From positions 62,001 through 126,000 of the forward strand of contig NZ_CP139348.1 in the NCBI RefSeq assembly GCF_038561965.1: a stretch of 64,000 nt of DNA. The letters run 5' to 3'. The position numbers were made by a program, and so were the translations under genes. Below the pieces are notes generated by a model. The model did not search any database. It saw only the letters and a list, made by a program, of their open reading frames with translations, and was not told the DNA's origin. Shown here piece after piece: positions 1 to 8,422 of this stretch (position 1 is the stretch's first letter; every line of letters starts with the position of its first letter). This stretch comes from Stutzerimonas stutzeri (lineage in GTDB: Bacteria; Pseudomonadota; Gammaproteobacteria; Pseudomonadales; Pseudomonadaceae).

Positions 1-65
1 GCGAGCAGCATGAAAGCAGCCAAAAATGCGATTGAATGCCAACCGATCGCGAGTCTTGCGGGCAA
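1..65 (-). CDS. 5' end of a membrane or exported protein (partial)
   Basis: On the minus strand an AAAGGAG Shine-Dalgarno sequence stands 6 nt before a TTG codon at 63-65. The frame from there stays open to the window edge and reads MPARLAIGWHSIAFLAAFMLL, a short basic start followed by a hydrophobic run, as in a signal peptide or first membrane helix. An internal ATG at 11 would lose most of the hydrophobic run and has no Shine-Dalgarno. It lies about 130 bp downstream of the diguanylate cyclase gene on the same strand. Only 21 codons are visible, so no family can be named. Confidence 0.4.
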   Translation of the reverse strand, partial: MPARLAIGWHSIAFLAAFMLL

Positions 66-196
66 ACCGGACTCCTTTCGCCGGGGACAACTGCACAGTA
101 TCCCCGGTTGCCTCGCTCGAGCGTGGTCACCGGGATTAACGCAGTATAGTCAGACCCGTCCAAAGCACAGCCGTTCGCAGCGAAACACGGCGCCAC

Positions 197-1837
197 TCAA
201 TGTTCGGCGATTTGCACCTGGTTGCGGCCCTGGTGCTTGGCCACATACAAGGCCTGATCGGCGCGCTCAAGCAACATGCCCGAGGCGCTGTGGCCGTCGG
301 TTTCGCAGATGCCCGCACTGAAGGTCACGCGGAAGTCATGGTGATCGCCGGCATTGAAGCCCAGCGCGGCGAAGCGCACGCGGATCTCATCGAAGATGCG
401 CCTGGCCTGCAACGCGGTACATTCCGGCAATACCGCGACGAACTCCTCGCCGCCGTAGCGGCCGAGGCTGTCGATGCGGCGCAAGCGCTGACGCAGCAGG
501 TTGGCCAGCGCGCGGATCACGTTGTCGCCGGCGGCGTGCCCGTAGGTATCGTTGATCTGCTTGAAGTGGTCGAGATCGAGCATCACCACGCTGGCCGGCT
601 TGCCGGTGCGCAGGGTGCGCTGTACTTCCAGTGCCAGCTGTTCCTTGATGTCGGCGTGCTTGAGCAGGCCGGTCAGGCTGTCGCGCGCCAATGCCGTGCT
701 CAGCGAGCGCGCACGCTGTGAATGGGAATACACGGCCGCGACCAAGGCGCTGTCGCTGATTGGCTTGGTAATGAAATCGTCGCCGGCCTTGAGCAGTGCT
801 GCCATTTGCCGGTGGGTATCGGTTTCTGCCGAAAGATAGATGATCGTCACCCGCAGCCACTCGTCGTGCAGGCGGATCATCTGCGCCAGCTCCGGGCCGG
901 AGCAGTCCGGCATGTTGACGTCCAGCAGCAGCACTTCGGGGTTGAAGCTGCGCATGGTTTCCAGCACGCGGGTCGGTTCGGTGAGCGTCTGTACCTGCAT
1001 CTGGGCGTTGCGCAGGACCAGGCTGTAGCGTGTCGCCAGTTCGGCATCGTCGTCGACGATCAGTACCCGGAACGGCTCGCCCTGCTGGCGATCGAGGCAG
1101 CGTTCCAGGCTGTTTTCCAGTTGGGTGATGTCCAGTGGGCGGACGAAGAAACCCTGGGCTCCAGCGCGTACCGCGGCCAGTTGGCTGGCGAAGTCGGCGC
1201 GGTCGTGGATGACCAGCAGCGGCAGTGGTTGCTCGAGACTCTGCTGCAAAGCAGCCAGCGATTCGAACTCGCTGTCGTTCTGCACGCTTACGATCAGCGC
1301 ATCGGGCAGTTCATTGGCCACGGCTTGCTGCAGCGAGGCAAAGTCGGGCCACTGGCTGACCAGATAGCCGAAATTGCGCAGCGTCACCGCCATGCTGGTA
1401 CCGGCGACCGGGTCGGACTTCATCAGATAGATGCGGCAGCCAGGTGCCGGCTCCTCGTGATGTTCAGGCAGCTCCGGTGCACCCTCGCGCTCCTGGCCGG
1501 GTGTTTCGCTGGCCAGTTGCAGCAGTGCTCGCGCGTAGGCTTCTGCCGCCCGGCTGCCGGGTTTGGCCGAATCCAGCCAGCGATCGGCGCGCTGCTCCAA
1601 TTGCCTGGCGGCGTCACCCAGTTTGGCGAAACCAAAGGTGCCGGCAGCGCCAGCCAGCCGGTGCAGGCGCTCGCGGATGGCCAGCATCACCTGGCGACGG
1701 TTGACGGTGGAGGGGGTCTGCTGCAGTTCCTGAGCGAGCGCGGCCAAGTCGGCCAGGTCGGCCTGTAGCCGTTCGCCGAACTGCTGCTCGAGTTCCGCCA
1801 GCTGCTCCTGCAGCGCGAGGCGGGTGCGATCATCCAT
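197..1837 (-). CDS. Hpt-REC-REC-GGDEF diguanylate cyclase response regulator
   Basis: This 546-residue protein should make c-di-GMP under phosphorelay control. Residues 1-100 are an Hpt domain with phospho-accepting His59 (HRLAGAAGTFGF). Residues about 130-250 form a receiver-like domain that lacks the usual Asp: the third strand reads LIVSVQND. Residues about 255-375 are a normal receiver (VDDD, LLLDVNMP, and Lys in ITKP). The C-terminal cyclase has GGEEF at 462-466, preceded five residues earlier by RRID, a product-inhibition I-site. It overlaps the upstream receiver gene by 8 bp and is the last gene of the array, so it is the likely output of the two kinases upstream. The domain order resembles known Hpt/REC/GGDEF regulators; the partner kinase is inferred from position only. 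Confidence 0.9.
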   Translation of the reverse strand: MDDRTRLALQEQLAELEQQFGERLQADLADLAALAQELQQTPSTVNRRQVMLAIRERLHRLAGAAGTFGFAKLGDAARQLEQRADRWLDSAKPGSRAAEAYARALLQLASETPGQEREGAPELPEHHEEPAPGCRIYLMKSDPVAGTSMAVTLRNFGYLVSQWPDFASLQQAVANELPDALIVSVQNDSEFESLAALQQSLEQPLPLLVIHDRADFASQLAAVRAGAQGFFVRPLDITQLENSLERCLDRQQGEPFRVLIVDDDAELATRYSLVLRNAQMQVQTLTEPTRVLETMRSFNPEVLLLDVNMPDCSGPELAQMIRLHDEWLRVTIIYLSAETDTHRQMAALLKAGDDFITKPISDSALVAAVYSHSQRARSLSTALARDSLTGLLKHADIKEQLALEVQRTLRTGKPASVVMLDLDHFKQINDTYGHAAGDNVIRALANLLRQRLRRIDSLGRYGGEEFVAVLPECTALQARRIFDEIRVRFAALGFNAGDHHDFRVTFSAGICETDGHSASGMLLERADQALYVAKHQGRNQVQIAEH

Positions 1838-2216
1838 GCTCGGCCTCCCAGATCTGTTGCAACTGGGCGGACAGCTGGAGCGGATCGAAGGGTTTACCCA
1901 GTACCTGGCGCACGCCGAGCTGGCGCAGCTCCTGCAATCGTTCGGGTTGCAGGTGTCCGGTGAGAAACACCACCGGTGTCTGTTGCAGGTCGACCAGATC
2001 GGCGAGCTGCCGGACCAGCTCGATGCCGTCCATTTGCGGCAGCATCACATCGAGCAGAATCAGGTCGGGGGCAAAGGCCTGCACCTGGTCCAGGGCAGCC
2101 TGGCCGGACGGGCAGCTGAGCACTTCGAAGCCACCGATTTTTTCCAGCGCGATACGGGTCACCACTTGAATGGACGGTACGTCCTCGACGTGCAGGATGC
2201 GTTTGAGCTGTTTCAT
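1830..2216 (-). CDS. Single-domain response regulator (receiver only)
   Basis: This 128-residue CheY-like receiver has no output domain. It shows the acidic pair in HVEDVPS, the phospho-acceptor Asp in LLDVMLPQMDG, the Thr in FLTGHL and the Lys in GKPFDP. It overlaps the kinase gene upstream by 4 bp and the Hpt-GGDEF gene downstream by 8 bp, so the three are translationally coupled. It is closely similar along its length to the receiver at 4703-5089, pointing to duplication of a kinase-receiver pair. A role as phosphate shuttle from the kinase to the Hpt domain of the cyclase is an inference. Confidence 0.88.
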   Translation of the reverse strand: MKQLKRILHVEDVPSIQVVTRIALEKIGGFEVLSCPSGQAALDQVQAFAPDLILLDVMLPQMDGIELVRQLADLVDLQQTPVVFLTGHLQPERLQELRQLGVRQVLGKPFDPLQLSAQLQQIWEAEHG

Positions 2217-4627
2217 CGAGTGCTCTCCATGGCAGGGCCTTGCACGGGTAGTTCGAACCAGAAGCAGGCGCCATGACCGGGTTCGGAGTCGAAGCCGATC
2301 TGCCCACCCATGCGTTCGATCAGCTCCTTGCTGATCGCCAAGCCGAGGCCTGTTCCGCCTTGCTGGCGGCTGTCGGACGAGTCGGCCTGAGCGAACTTCT
2401 GGAATACCCGCAAGCGGAACTCATCGGAAATTCCCGGGCCCCGATCTCGGACGGCAACCCGAACGCGTCCGTCACTCATCCAGGCCGATAGCTCGACCCG
2501 CTCTCCAGCAGGGGAAAACTTCGCGGCGTTCGAGAGCAGATTGCTTAGCACCTGCTGCAGCCGCATGGCATCGACCTCAACCAGTACAGGAGGGCAGGCG
2601 CTGAGATACAACTCCACGCCATGCCGCTCGGCGTAGCTGCTATTGCTGCGCAACGCCAGTTCGAGCTGCGGTCGCAACGGCTGCTCGATCAGCTCGAAGC
2701 GCATCTTGCCGGCGTGCAGCTTGTCCATGTCCAGCAGGTCGTCGATCAGCGCACTCAGGCGCTGGCTGTTCTGCAGGGCGATATCCAGCAGCTCGTGCAT
2801 CTGCTCGGGGACTTCTCCCATGACATTCGAGCAGATCAAGGCCAGTGCGCCGGTGATGGATGTCAACGGCGTACGCAGCTCATGGCTGACGGTGGAAATG
2901 AATTCGCGCTGCAGGCGCTCGATGCGCTTGCGTTCGGTAATGTCGTGCAGCACGGCCACCGCGCCCATCGGCTGACCGTCGGAGGTGTACAGCGGATCGG
3001 CGTTGGACAGCACATGGCGCGGCGCGCCATTGCTCAGCAGAACCATCTCATGGTCGATAACGTGCTCGCCGCTCAGGGCACGCCGCAGCGGAATCTCATC
3101 GGGCTGCAGCGGCGTGACGCCATCGGCCCGGTAAAGCTGATAGCGCGTCGCCCACTCGTTTGGCGAGCCTGGTTCGGCGTCGGCGCCATGCCACTGCTTG
3201 GCCTTTTCATTGAATAGGGTCAGGTTGCCGTCGGCGTCGCAGGCGATGACCGCTTCGCTCAACGCTTCGAGCAGGCGCCGGTTCATTTCCTGCTGCTTAT
3301 CCAGCTCCAGCTGCTCGGCCTTGCGCGCGGTGATGTCGGTGACGAAGCCATGCCAGAGCACCGAACCGTCGACCTGACGCAGTGGCGTCGCACGGGCTTC
3401 AACCCAGATCAGTCCCTTGCGAGGATGTTCGACGCGATGCTCGATATGCCAGGGCGCCAGTTCCGATGCCGCATTGCGAATACTCGTCAAGAGGGCGCTG
3501 CGGTCGAGGGGGTGTACGCGGCTGATGATCGGCGCGAAGCTCCCGGCCAACTGCCCCGGGCTCAGCCCGTAGATCTGCTCGACGCCTTCGCTGACGTAGG
3601 GGAAGCACGCCGCATCATCGGGTTTCCAGTGAAACTGGAAGAGCATGCCCGGTACTTGCGCGGCGATCTGCTGCAAACGCAGCTGCAGCTGCTCCTGATA
3701 GGCCAGGTCATAGGCATTGACCAGATAGCCGCGAAGCAGCTCCTGCTCGTCATGGATGGCGGTAACACCGAGCAGCACAGGCACATCGTTGCCGTTCTGA
3801 TGGCGCAGGCGCCATTCGGACATTTCCCGCTGGCCGCGCTGCAGCGGAGCGGTCAAGACGGCGAAATCCGCCTGTACCGATGCCTGCAGCTCATTGGACA
3901 ACAGCGCGGCGCGGCGCTGCAGCGCTTCGGGGCGAAACAGCGCGGCGGTCAGCGGATGACCGACCAAAGCCTGCTCGCTGTAACCGAGCAGGCGCTCGGC
4001 GGTCGGGTTGACGCTGGTGACGATGCCGTCCGGGCGCGTTACCAGCACGGCGCTGGAGGCACTGTTGAGGATCGCCTGTTGCAGTGCCGCCTGTTCGGCA
4101 TGCCGGTGCGTCAGCAGATGCTGTTCGAACAGGCGAATCACCTGGCGGCCGAGGCGCTCGAGGGTTTCGCGCTGTTCCACGCTGAGCCGCCGCGGCTGCC
4201 GGTCGATCACGCAGAGTGTGCCGAGGTTGTGGCCGTCGGGTGAGGTCAGCGGCGTGCCAGCGTAGAAACGGATATGCGGATCGCCGAGTACCAGTGGGTT
4301 GTTGCGAAAGCGAGGGTCCTGCAGGGTATCCGGCACTTCGAAGATTTCATCGCCGGTGATGGTGTAGGTGCAGAACGAGATTTCCCGTGGCGTTTCGCTG
4401 ACCTCCAGGCCAACGCGGCTCTTGAACCATTGACGGCGGTCGTCGACCAACGAGATCAGCGCGATAGGCGTGTCGCACATCTGCGCCGCCAGCTCGGTGA
4501 AATCGTCGAAGGCCGTTTCTTCGGGCGTATCGAGGATTTCGTAGCGCAGCAACGCTGCCAGGCGCGAAAGCTCACGCGGCTGAACGTTGGATGGCATCGA
4601 CGCCAGGATTGCTTGCGGTGACTCCAT
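2213..4627 (-). CDS. GAF-PAS-PAS-PAS sensor histidine kinase, soluble
   Basis: The 804-residue protein has a GAF domain (about 40-165), three PAS modules (about 185-300, 315-435 and 450-565), a HisKA domain with His582 (STVSHELRTPLTS) and a HATPase_c domain (about 670-795) with N box LLSNAAKFSP and G boxes RGPGIS and GTGLGLAISKEL. There is no transmembrane segment and no fused receiver, so it should act in the cytoplasm and pass phosphate to a separate receiver, presumably the gene that overlaps its 3' end by 4 bp. The second PAS module carries VLWHGFVTDIT, nearly the same as in the kinase at 5138-8098, so the two kinases share ancestry. The signal is unknown. Confidence 0.9.
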   Translation of the reverse strand: MESPQAILASMPSNVQPRELSRLAALLRYEILDTPEETAFDDFTELAAQMCDTPIALISLVDDRRQWFKSRVGLEVSETPREISFCTYTITGDEIFEVPDTLQDPRFRNNPLVLGDPHIRFYAGTPLTSPDGHNLGTLCVIDRQPRRLSVEQRETLERLGRQVIRLFEQHLLTHRHAEQAALQQAILNSASSAVLVTRPDGIVTSVNPTAERLLGYSEQALVGHPLTAALFRPEALQRRAALLSNELQASVQADFAVLTAPLQRGQREMSEWRLRHQNGNDVPVLLGVTAIHDEQELLRGYLVNAYDLAYQEQLQLRLQQIAAQVPGMLFQFHWKPDDAACFPYVSEGVEQIYGLSPGQLAGSFAPIISRVHPLDRSALLTSIRNAASELAPWHIEHRVEHPRKGLIWVEARATPLRQVDGSVLWHGFVTDITARKAEQLELDKQQEMNRRLLEALSEAVIACDADGNLTLFNEKAKQWHGADAEPGSPNEWATRYQLYRADGVTPLQPDEIPLRRALSGEHVIDHEMVLLSNGAPRHVLSNADPLYTSDGQPMGAVAVLHDITERKRIERLQREFISTVSHELRTPLTSITGALALICSNVMGEVPEQMHELLDIALQNSQRLSALIDDLLDMDKLHAGKMRFELIEQPLRPQLELALRSNSSYAERHGVELYLSACPPVLVEVDAMRLQQVLSNLLSNAAKFSPAGERVELSAWMSDGRVRVAVRDRGPGISDEFRLRVFQKFAQADSSDSRQQGGTGLGLAISKELIERMGGQIGFDSEPGHGACFWFELPVQGPAMESTR

Positions 4628-4702
4628 CGTCGGGCCTTGCTGGTTCGGTGAATGTCGTCCAGGTCGGACGAAGAGTCACGACAGGGGCGTAGTCAGATCA
4701 GA

Positions 4703-5089
4703 TTAGTATCGGCTAGTAAGCCAGATGCTGCGAATCTGCTCCGCCAGTTGCATCGGGTCGAACGGCTTGACGATAACGTCCCGCGCACCGAGTTTACGCA
4801 GGTGCTCGATCTCGCTCGGCTGAACCTTGGCGGTCATGAATGTTACCGGAATCTGCTCCAGGTCGATTCGCTCACGCAGCCCGAGCAGTGTTTGCGGCCC
4901 GTCCATGCCCGGCATCATCACGTCCAGCAGGATGAAGTCCGGTGCGAAGGCTTCGACTTCCTCCAGAGCCTGCGCACCGGAAGAGCAGGACAGCACTTGG
5001 TAGCCGCCGATGGCTTCCAGCGCCAGTTTGGTTACCGCCTGAATCGACGGATCGTCTTCAACGTGAAGGATGCGCCTGAGCTCTGCCAT
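4703..5089 (-). CDS. Single-domain response regulator (receiver only)
   Basis: A 128-residue receiver with HVEDDPS, LLDVMMPGMDG (phospho-Asp), FMTAKV and VKPFDP. It sits between the two histidine kinases, 48 bp after the membrane kinase and 75 bp before the soluble kinase, all on the minus strand. It is the paralogue of the receiver at 1830-2216. With no DNA-binding or enzymatic domain it probably acts by protein contact or as a phosphorelay intermediate. Confidence 0.88.
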   Translation of the reverse strand: MAELRRILHVEDDPSIQAVTKLALEAIGGYQVLSCSSGAQALEEVEAFAPDFILLDVMMPGMDGPQTLLGLRERIDLEQIPVTFMTAKVQPSEIEHLRKLGARDVIVKPFDPMQLAEQIRSIWLTSRY

Positions 5090-5137
5090 TGTGCCTCCGA
5101 GGGTCGGTTTGCGTGCGCGTCCGCATCAACGGAAGCA

Positions 5138-8098
5138 TCAGGATAGTTCGGTCGCAGCCGGCGCGAGTGGCAATTCGCACCAGAAGCAGGCGCCCTGGCC
5201 GGGCTCCGAATCGAAGCCGATCCGGCCATTCATGTATTCGATCAGTTCCTTGCTGATCGCCAGCCCCAGCCCAGTACCACCTTTCTGGCGGGTATCCGAA
5301 GAATCGGCCTGGGAGAATTTCTGGAAAATCCGTGCATGAAACTCAGCTGCAATACCCGGGCCTTGATCGCGCACCCAGATGCGCACCCAGGCGCCGTGCT
5401 GTTGCGCGCCGAGCGAGACGGATCCGCCCTCGGGTGAGAATTTGACCGCATTGGAGATCAGATTCGCCAGTACCTGCTGCAACCGGTCGTCGTCTGCGAT
5501 CACCTGCAGCGCAGGTACCGGCAGCAGCTCCAGATGGATACCGTGTTTGGCCGCATAGCCCTGGTTCGCGCCCGCGGCCAGTTGCATTTGCATCGCCAGC
5601 GAATGGCTGCGCAGATCCAGCGCCATCTTGCCGGCGACCAGCTTGTCCATATCCAGCAGATCGTCTACCAGGCGGCCCAGACGCAGGCTGTTGTGGTGGG
5701 CAATGGTCAGCATCTGCAGCATCGTCGGCGAAGGCTCGCCCAGCGCGCCACCGACGATCAGGCCGAGCGCACCGGAGATCGAGGTCAGCGGCGTGCGCAG
5801 CTCGTGGCTGACGATCGATACCAGTTCACTCTTCATCCGCTCGATGCGCTTGCGCTCGGTGATGTCGCGCACCAGACCGATGAACTTGCGCTCACCATGG
5901 TGGCTGATCTGCGATACGCGCAGCTCGATGGTGAAGGTTTCGCCGTTGCGGCGCAGCGCGGTCAGTTCGCGGTTCTGCTCCAGCGCGCGCGAAGTGCCGC
6001 GTTGCGTATAGTTGTCCAGATAGCCGTCATGGGCCGAACGGTCCGGCTCGGGCATCAACATCGAGAGGTTGCGACCCAGCACTTCGTCACTGCCGTAACC
6101 GAAGATCTGTTCGGCGGCGTGGTTGAAGGTTTCGATGATGCCGCGCTCATCGATGATGATGATGGCGTCGATCACGTTGTCGATCAGCATGCTCAGGTAG
6201 CGTTCGCGCTCCTGCATCTCTTCCTTGGCCAATGCCTGGTCGGTGACGTCCCAGATGAAGCCGTCGCACCAGCCGACACTGTCGTCGCGCTCGCGCACTA
6301 CACGGGCCTTTTCCCGCACGTAGACCGTGCGTCCTTCGGCATTGGTGAGCCGGTAGATGCCTTCGAAGGTGTCCTGCTCGGGGCGGTGGCAGGCCAGCGG
6401 CAGATCCTCGGTGTGGATGAGGCTGGTGAAGCTGCGCACGCGGTCGCCGACGAAGTCGCTGGCCGGATAGCCTGTCAGGCGCACGATGCCCTCGCTGAGG
6501 TAACTCATGCGGCGACGGCCATCGTTGCGGCAGCGGTAGACCACCCCGGGCAGATTGCTGACCATGGCGCGATAACGGCTTTCGCTTTTCTTCAGTGCGC
6601 GGGTGGCTTCCATCAGCTCGGTGATTTCGGTGACGAAGCCATGCCACAGCACCGTGCCGTCGGAAAGCCGCTCGGCCGTCGCACGCCCTTCAGCCCAGAC
6701 CAGGCCGCGCTGCGGATGCTGGATTCGGAATTCGACCGAGCCGGTGCCGGGACGCGCCGCCAGGCGCAGCAGCGCGAACTTTAAGCGAGTCAGGTCCTGC
6801 GGGTGTACGCGCGCGAGCGCGTGAGTGGGCTCATCCAGCAGCTGCTGAGGATCGATGCCATAGAGTTCGCGCGCGCCCTCGCTGGCATACAGGAACGCGT
6901 AGCGACCATTGGCGAAGCGCTTGAGCTGGAACACCACGCCGGGCAGCAGGCTGGCGATTTTCTGCGCGCGGTCGTACAGGCGTTGCTGGCGGCGGCTCTG
7001 TTGCTGCTGGGCGAACTGATGCTGCCGTTGCACGCTGAAGCGTCGCTGCAGGAGGAAGGCCAATGTCAGCAGCAGCGCTTCGGCGATCAGCCAGGCCAGG
7101 CTCCATTTGATCAGCAGGCGGCGCTCGGCCTGGTGATGCTCGTTTTCCATCGCACTGATGTCGCGCCACACCAGGGCTGCCGCCAGCGGACGCTTTGGCT
7201 GGGCCTGCTGCTCATCGTGCAGCGGGATCTGGTTGAGCATGTAGCTGCGCCCGGCGGCACTGAGCAGACGCGAGGCGGTGCCGCTTTCCGGGTCTGGCAG
7301 CATGCCGGTCTCGGCCCAATGCAGAACCTGCGTCGCTGAATGGCCGATCAGCAGCCAGTTGCTGTCTCGATGCAGCTGAACGCCGCTGGGTGGCGGCAGG
7401 TTGGCCGCCTGAAGCGCGTCTCGATTGACGATCAATGCCAGGCCGGCAGCCAGCTGACTGCTCAGGTCGGACAGCTCCGGCAGTACGTTGTAACCGACTT
7501 CCAGCGCGCCAATCACTTCACTGCCCGGCCGGTCGGTGGCGTGCAGCGGAATGATGGCGCGGCTGCTGGCGCCGAGTGCGTCGACTTCCAGGCCCAATTG
7601 CGCGATGTCATCGAGCAGCACCCGCGCGAGCATCGGGCGCTGCTCGGCCAGCGTGTCGCCGAAATGCTCGGGCTGTTGCATGCGCAGCAGCGCCATGCCG
7701 GCATTACCCCAGAATATCTGCAGCTGTAGCGCTTGGTTGCGCTGCATCGAGTTCCAGGCCGGGGTCAGTGCCGCGAGCAGGCGCTGGCGCGAGCGCTCCA
7801 CGCGCTCATCGTCCAGCGCAATGCCATCACGCAGCTTGGTGTCGATCCGACGCACCTGGCGCAAAACCTCGGCATTGCCGGCCAAGGCCGTAGCGACCAT
7901 ATCCGCCTGACGCCGCTGGTTGAGCTGAGCGCTTTGTAGCGCCAGGCTCTGCAGCTCGCCGTGGGTTTCGATTTCCAGATGCCAGGCGATATCTCGGGCG
8001 CTGTAATCATTGAACGCAAGGCTGCCGAACAGCAGCGCGAGCAGCAGGCTGCCTAGTGCGAAGATCCATCTGGCGGTAGAAATGCCGGCGGTGGTCAT
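5138..8098 (-). CDS. Membrane sensor histidine kinase with three PAS domains
   Basis: The chosen start is the ATG at 8098, giving 986 residues; the frame runs on to a TTG at 8185, but that extension is polar, unlike a kinase N-terminus. A first membrane helix (about 10-30) and a second (about 330-350, LAWLIAEALLLTLAFLL) enclose a periplasmic sensor region of some 300 residues. Three PAS modules follow, the last with INDERG-type PAS/FixL features (FNHAAEQIFGYGSDEVLGR). HisKA has His765 (SIVSHELRTPLTS), and the ATPase has NLISNAVKFSP, DQGPGI and GTGLGLAISKEL. It is the first gene of the five-gene array. Its periplasmic ligand cannot be told from sequence. Confidence 0.88.
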   Translation of the reverse strand: MTTAGISTARWIFALGSLLLALLFGSLAFNDYSARDIAWHLEIETHGELQSLALQSAQLNQRRQADMVATALAGNAEVLRQVRRIDTKLRDGIALDDERVERSRQRLLAALTPAWNSMQRNQALQLQIFWGNAGMALLRMQQPEHFGDTLAEQRPMLARVLLDDIAQLGLEVDALGASSRAIIPLHATDRPGSEVIGALEVGYNVLPELSDLSSQLAAGLALIVNRDALQAANLPPPSGVQLHRDSNWLLIGHSATQVLHWAETGMLPDPESGTASRLLSAAGRSYMLNQIPLHDEQQAQPKRPLAAALVWRDISAMENEHHQAERRLLIKWSLAWLIAEALLLTLAFLLQRRFSVQRQHQFAQQQQSRRQQRLYDRAQKIASLLPGVVFQLKRFANGRYAFLYASEGARELYGIDPQQLLDEPTHALARVHPQDLTRLKFALLRLAARPGTGSVEFRIQHPQRGLVWAEGRATAERLSDGTVLWHGFVTEITELMEATRALKKSESRYRAMVSNLPGVVYRCRNDGRRRMSYLSEGIVRLTGYPASDFVGDRVRSFTSLIHTEDLPLACHRPEQDTFEGIYRLTNAEGRTVYVREKARVVRERDDSVGWCDGFIWDVTDQALAKEEMQERERYLSMLIDNVIDAIIIIDERGIIETFNHAAEQIFGYGSDEVLGRNLSMLMPEPDRSAHDGYLDNYTQRGTSRALEQNRELTALRRNGETFTIELRVSQISHHGERKFIGLVRDITERKRIERMKSELVSIVSHELRTPLTSISGALGLIVGGALGEPSPTMLQMLTIAHHNSLRLGRLVDDLLDMDKLVAGKMALDLRSHSLAMQMQLAAGANQGYAAKHGIHLELLPVPALQVIADDDRLQQVLANLISNAVKFSPEGGSVSLGAQQHGAWVRIWVRDQGPGIAAEFHARIFQKFSQADSSDTRQKGGTGLGLAISKELIEYMNGRIGFDSEPGQGACFWCELPLAPAATELS

Positions 8099-8422
8099 CG
8101 GCAAGCCGGCCAGAAGCGCGAGGTGCTGCGCTCGACATACAACGTTTGCATGAGACGCAACTTTCCGGGGCGGAAAAAGAAACAATGATAGCCGTATGCC
8201 AGCACGGCTGATAGCGTCTTGCTGGAAATGGGGGTAATCAGCACGCTCGGAGCATGCTGAAACAGCCTGGCGATTGCAGCCGAAGCTGGCTAAAAAAGCA
8301 CCAGCTTTTAGACGGTCGGTCAGGCTGTTTTATAGACTCGCTGCGACGTGATGTTAGGCTGGCAAGCAGGCCAACGCCGGCGAGGTTGTCGGCGCGCCTA
8401 ATCCACGAGGCACCCCGTAACT
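8099..8422. promoter_or_regulatory. Divergent intergenic region between sensor kinase and desA
   Basis: These 324 bp separate two divergent genes and must hold both promoters. On the plus strand a possible -10 (TATAGA, 8331-8336) lies in the desA-proximal half, with only a poor -35 match 17 bp before it. A 7-bp inverted repeat with an 11-nt A-rich loop (AAGCTGG at 8283-8289, CCAGCTT at 8301-8307) precedes it. A TetR-type dyad (8311-8321) is listed separately. No RNA gene or further open frame with a ribosome-binding site was seen. Confidence 0.45.
8311..8321 (+). promoter_or_regulatory. Candidate TetR-family operator before desA
   Basis: GACGGTCGGTC fits the dyad GACNGNCNGTC found at many TetR-family operators. 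It lies in the spacer between the weak -35 and the possible -10 (8331-8336) of desA, where a bound repressor would block RNA polymerase. Fatty-acid desaturases in Pseudomonas can be controlled by TetR-type regulators (DesT for desCB), but this is not the published DesT palindrome, so the regulator is unknown. Confidence 0.3.

Noticed and set aside
10..321. A 103-codon open frame at the left end
   Set aside because: It overlaps the end of the cyclase gene and lacks a ribosome-binding site; the minus-strand frame at 1-65 has better start signals.
5534..6784. A 416-codon open frame opposite the membrane histidine kinase
   Set aside because: It lies within the PAS and HisKA coding region and has no family features.
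8283..8307. AAGCTGG/CCAGCTT inverted repeat as a terminator
   Set aside because: It lies between divergent genes, where no transcript needs ending, and has a long loop; mentioned only within the intergenic entry.
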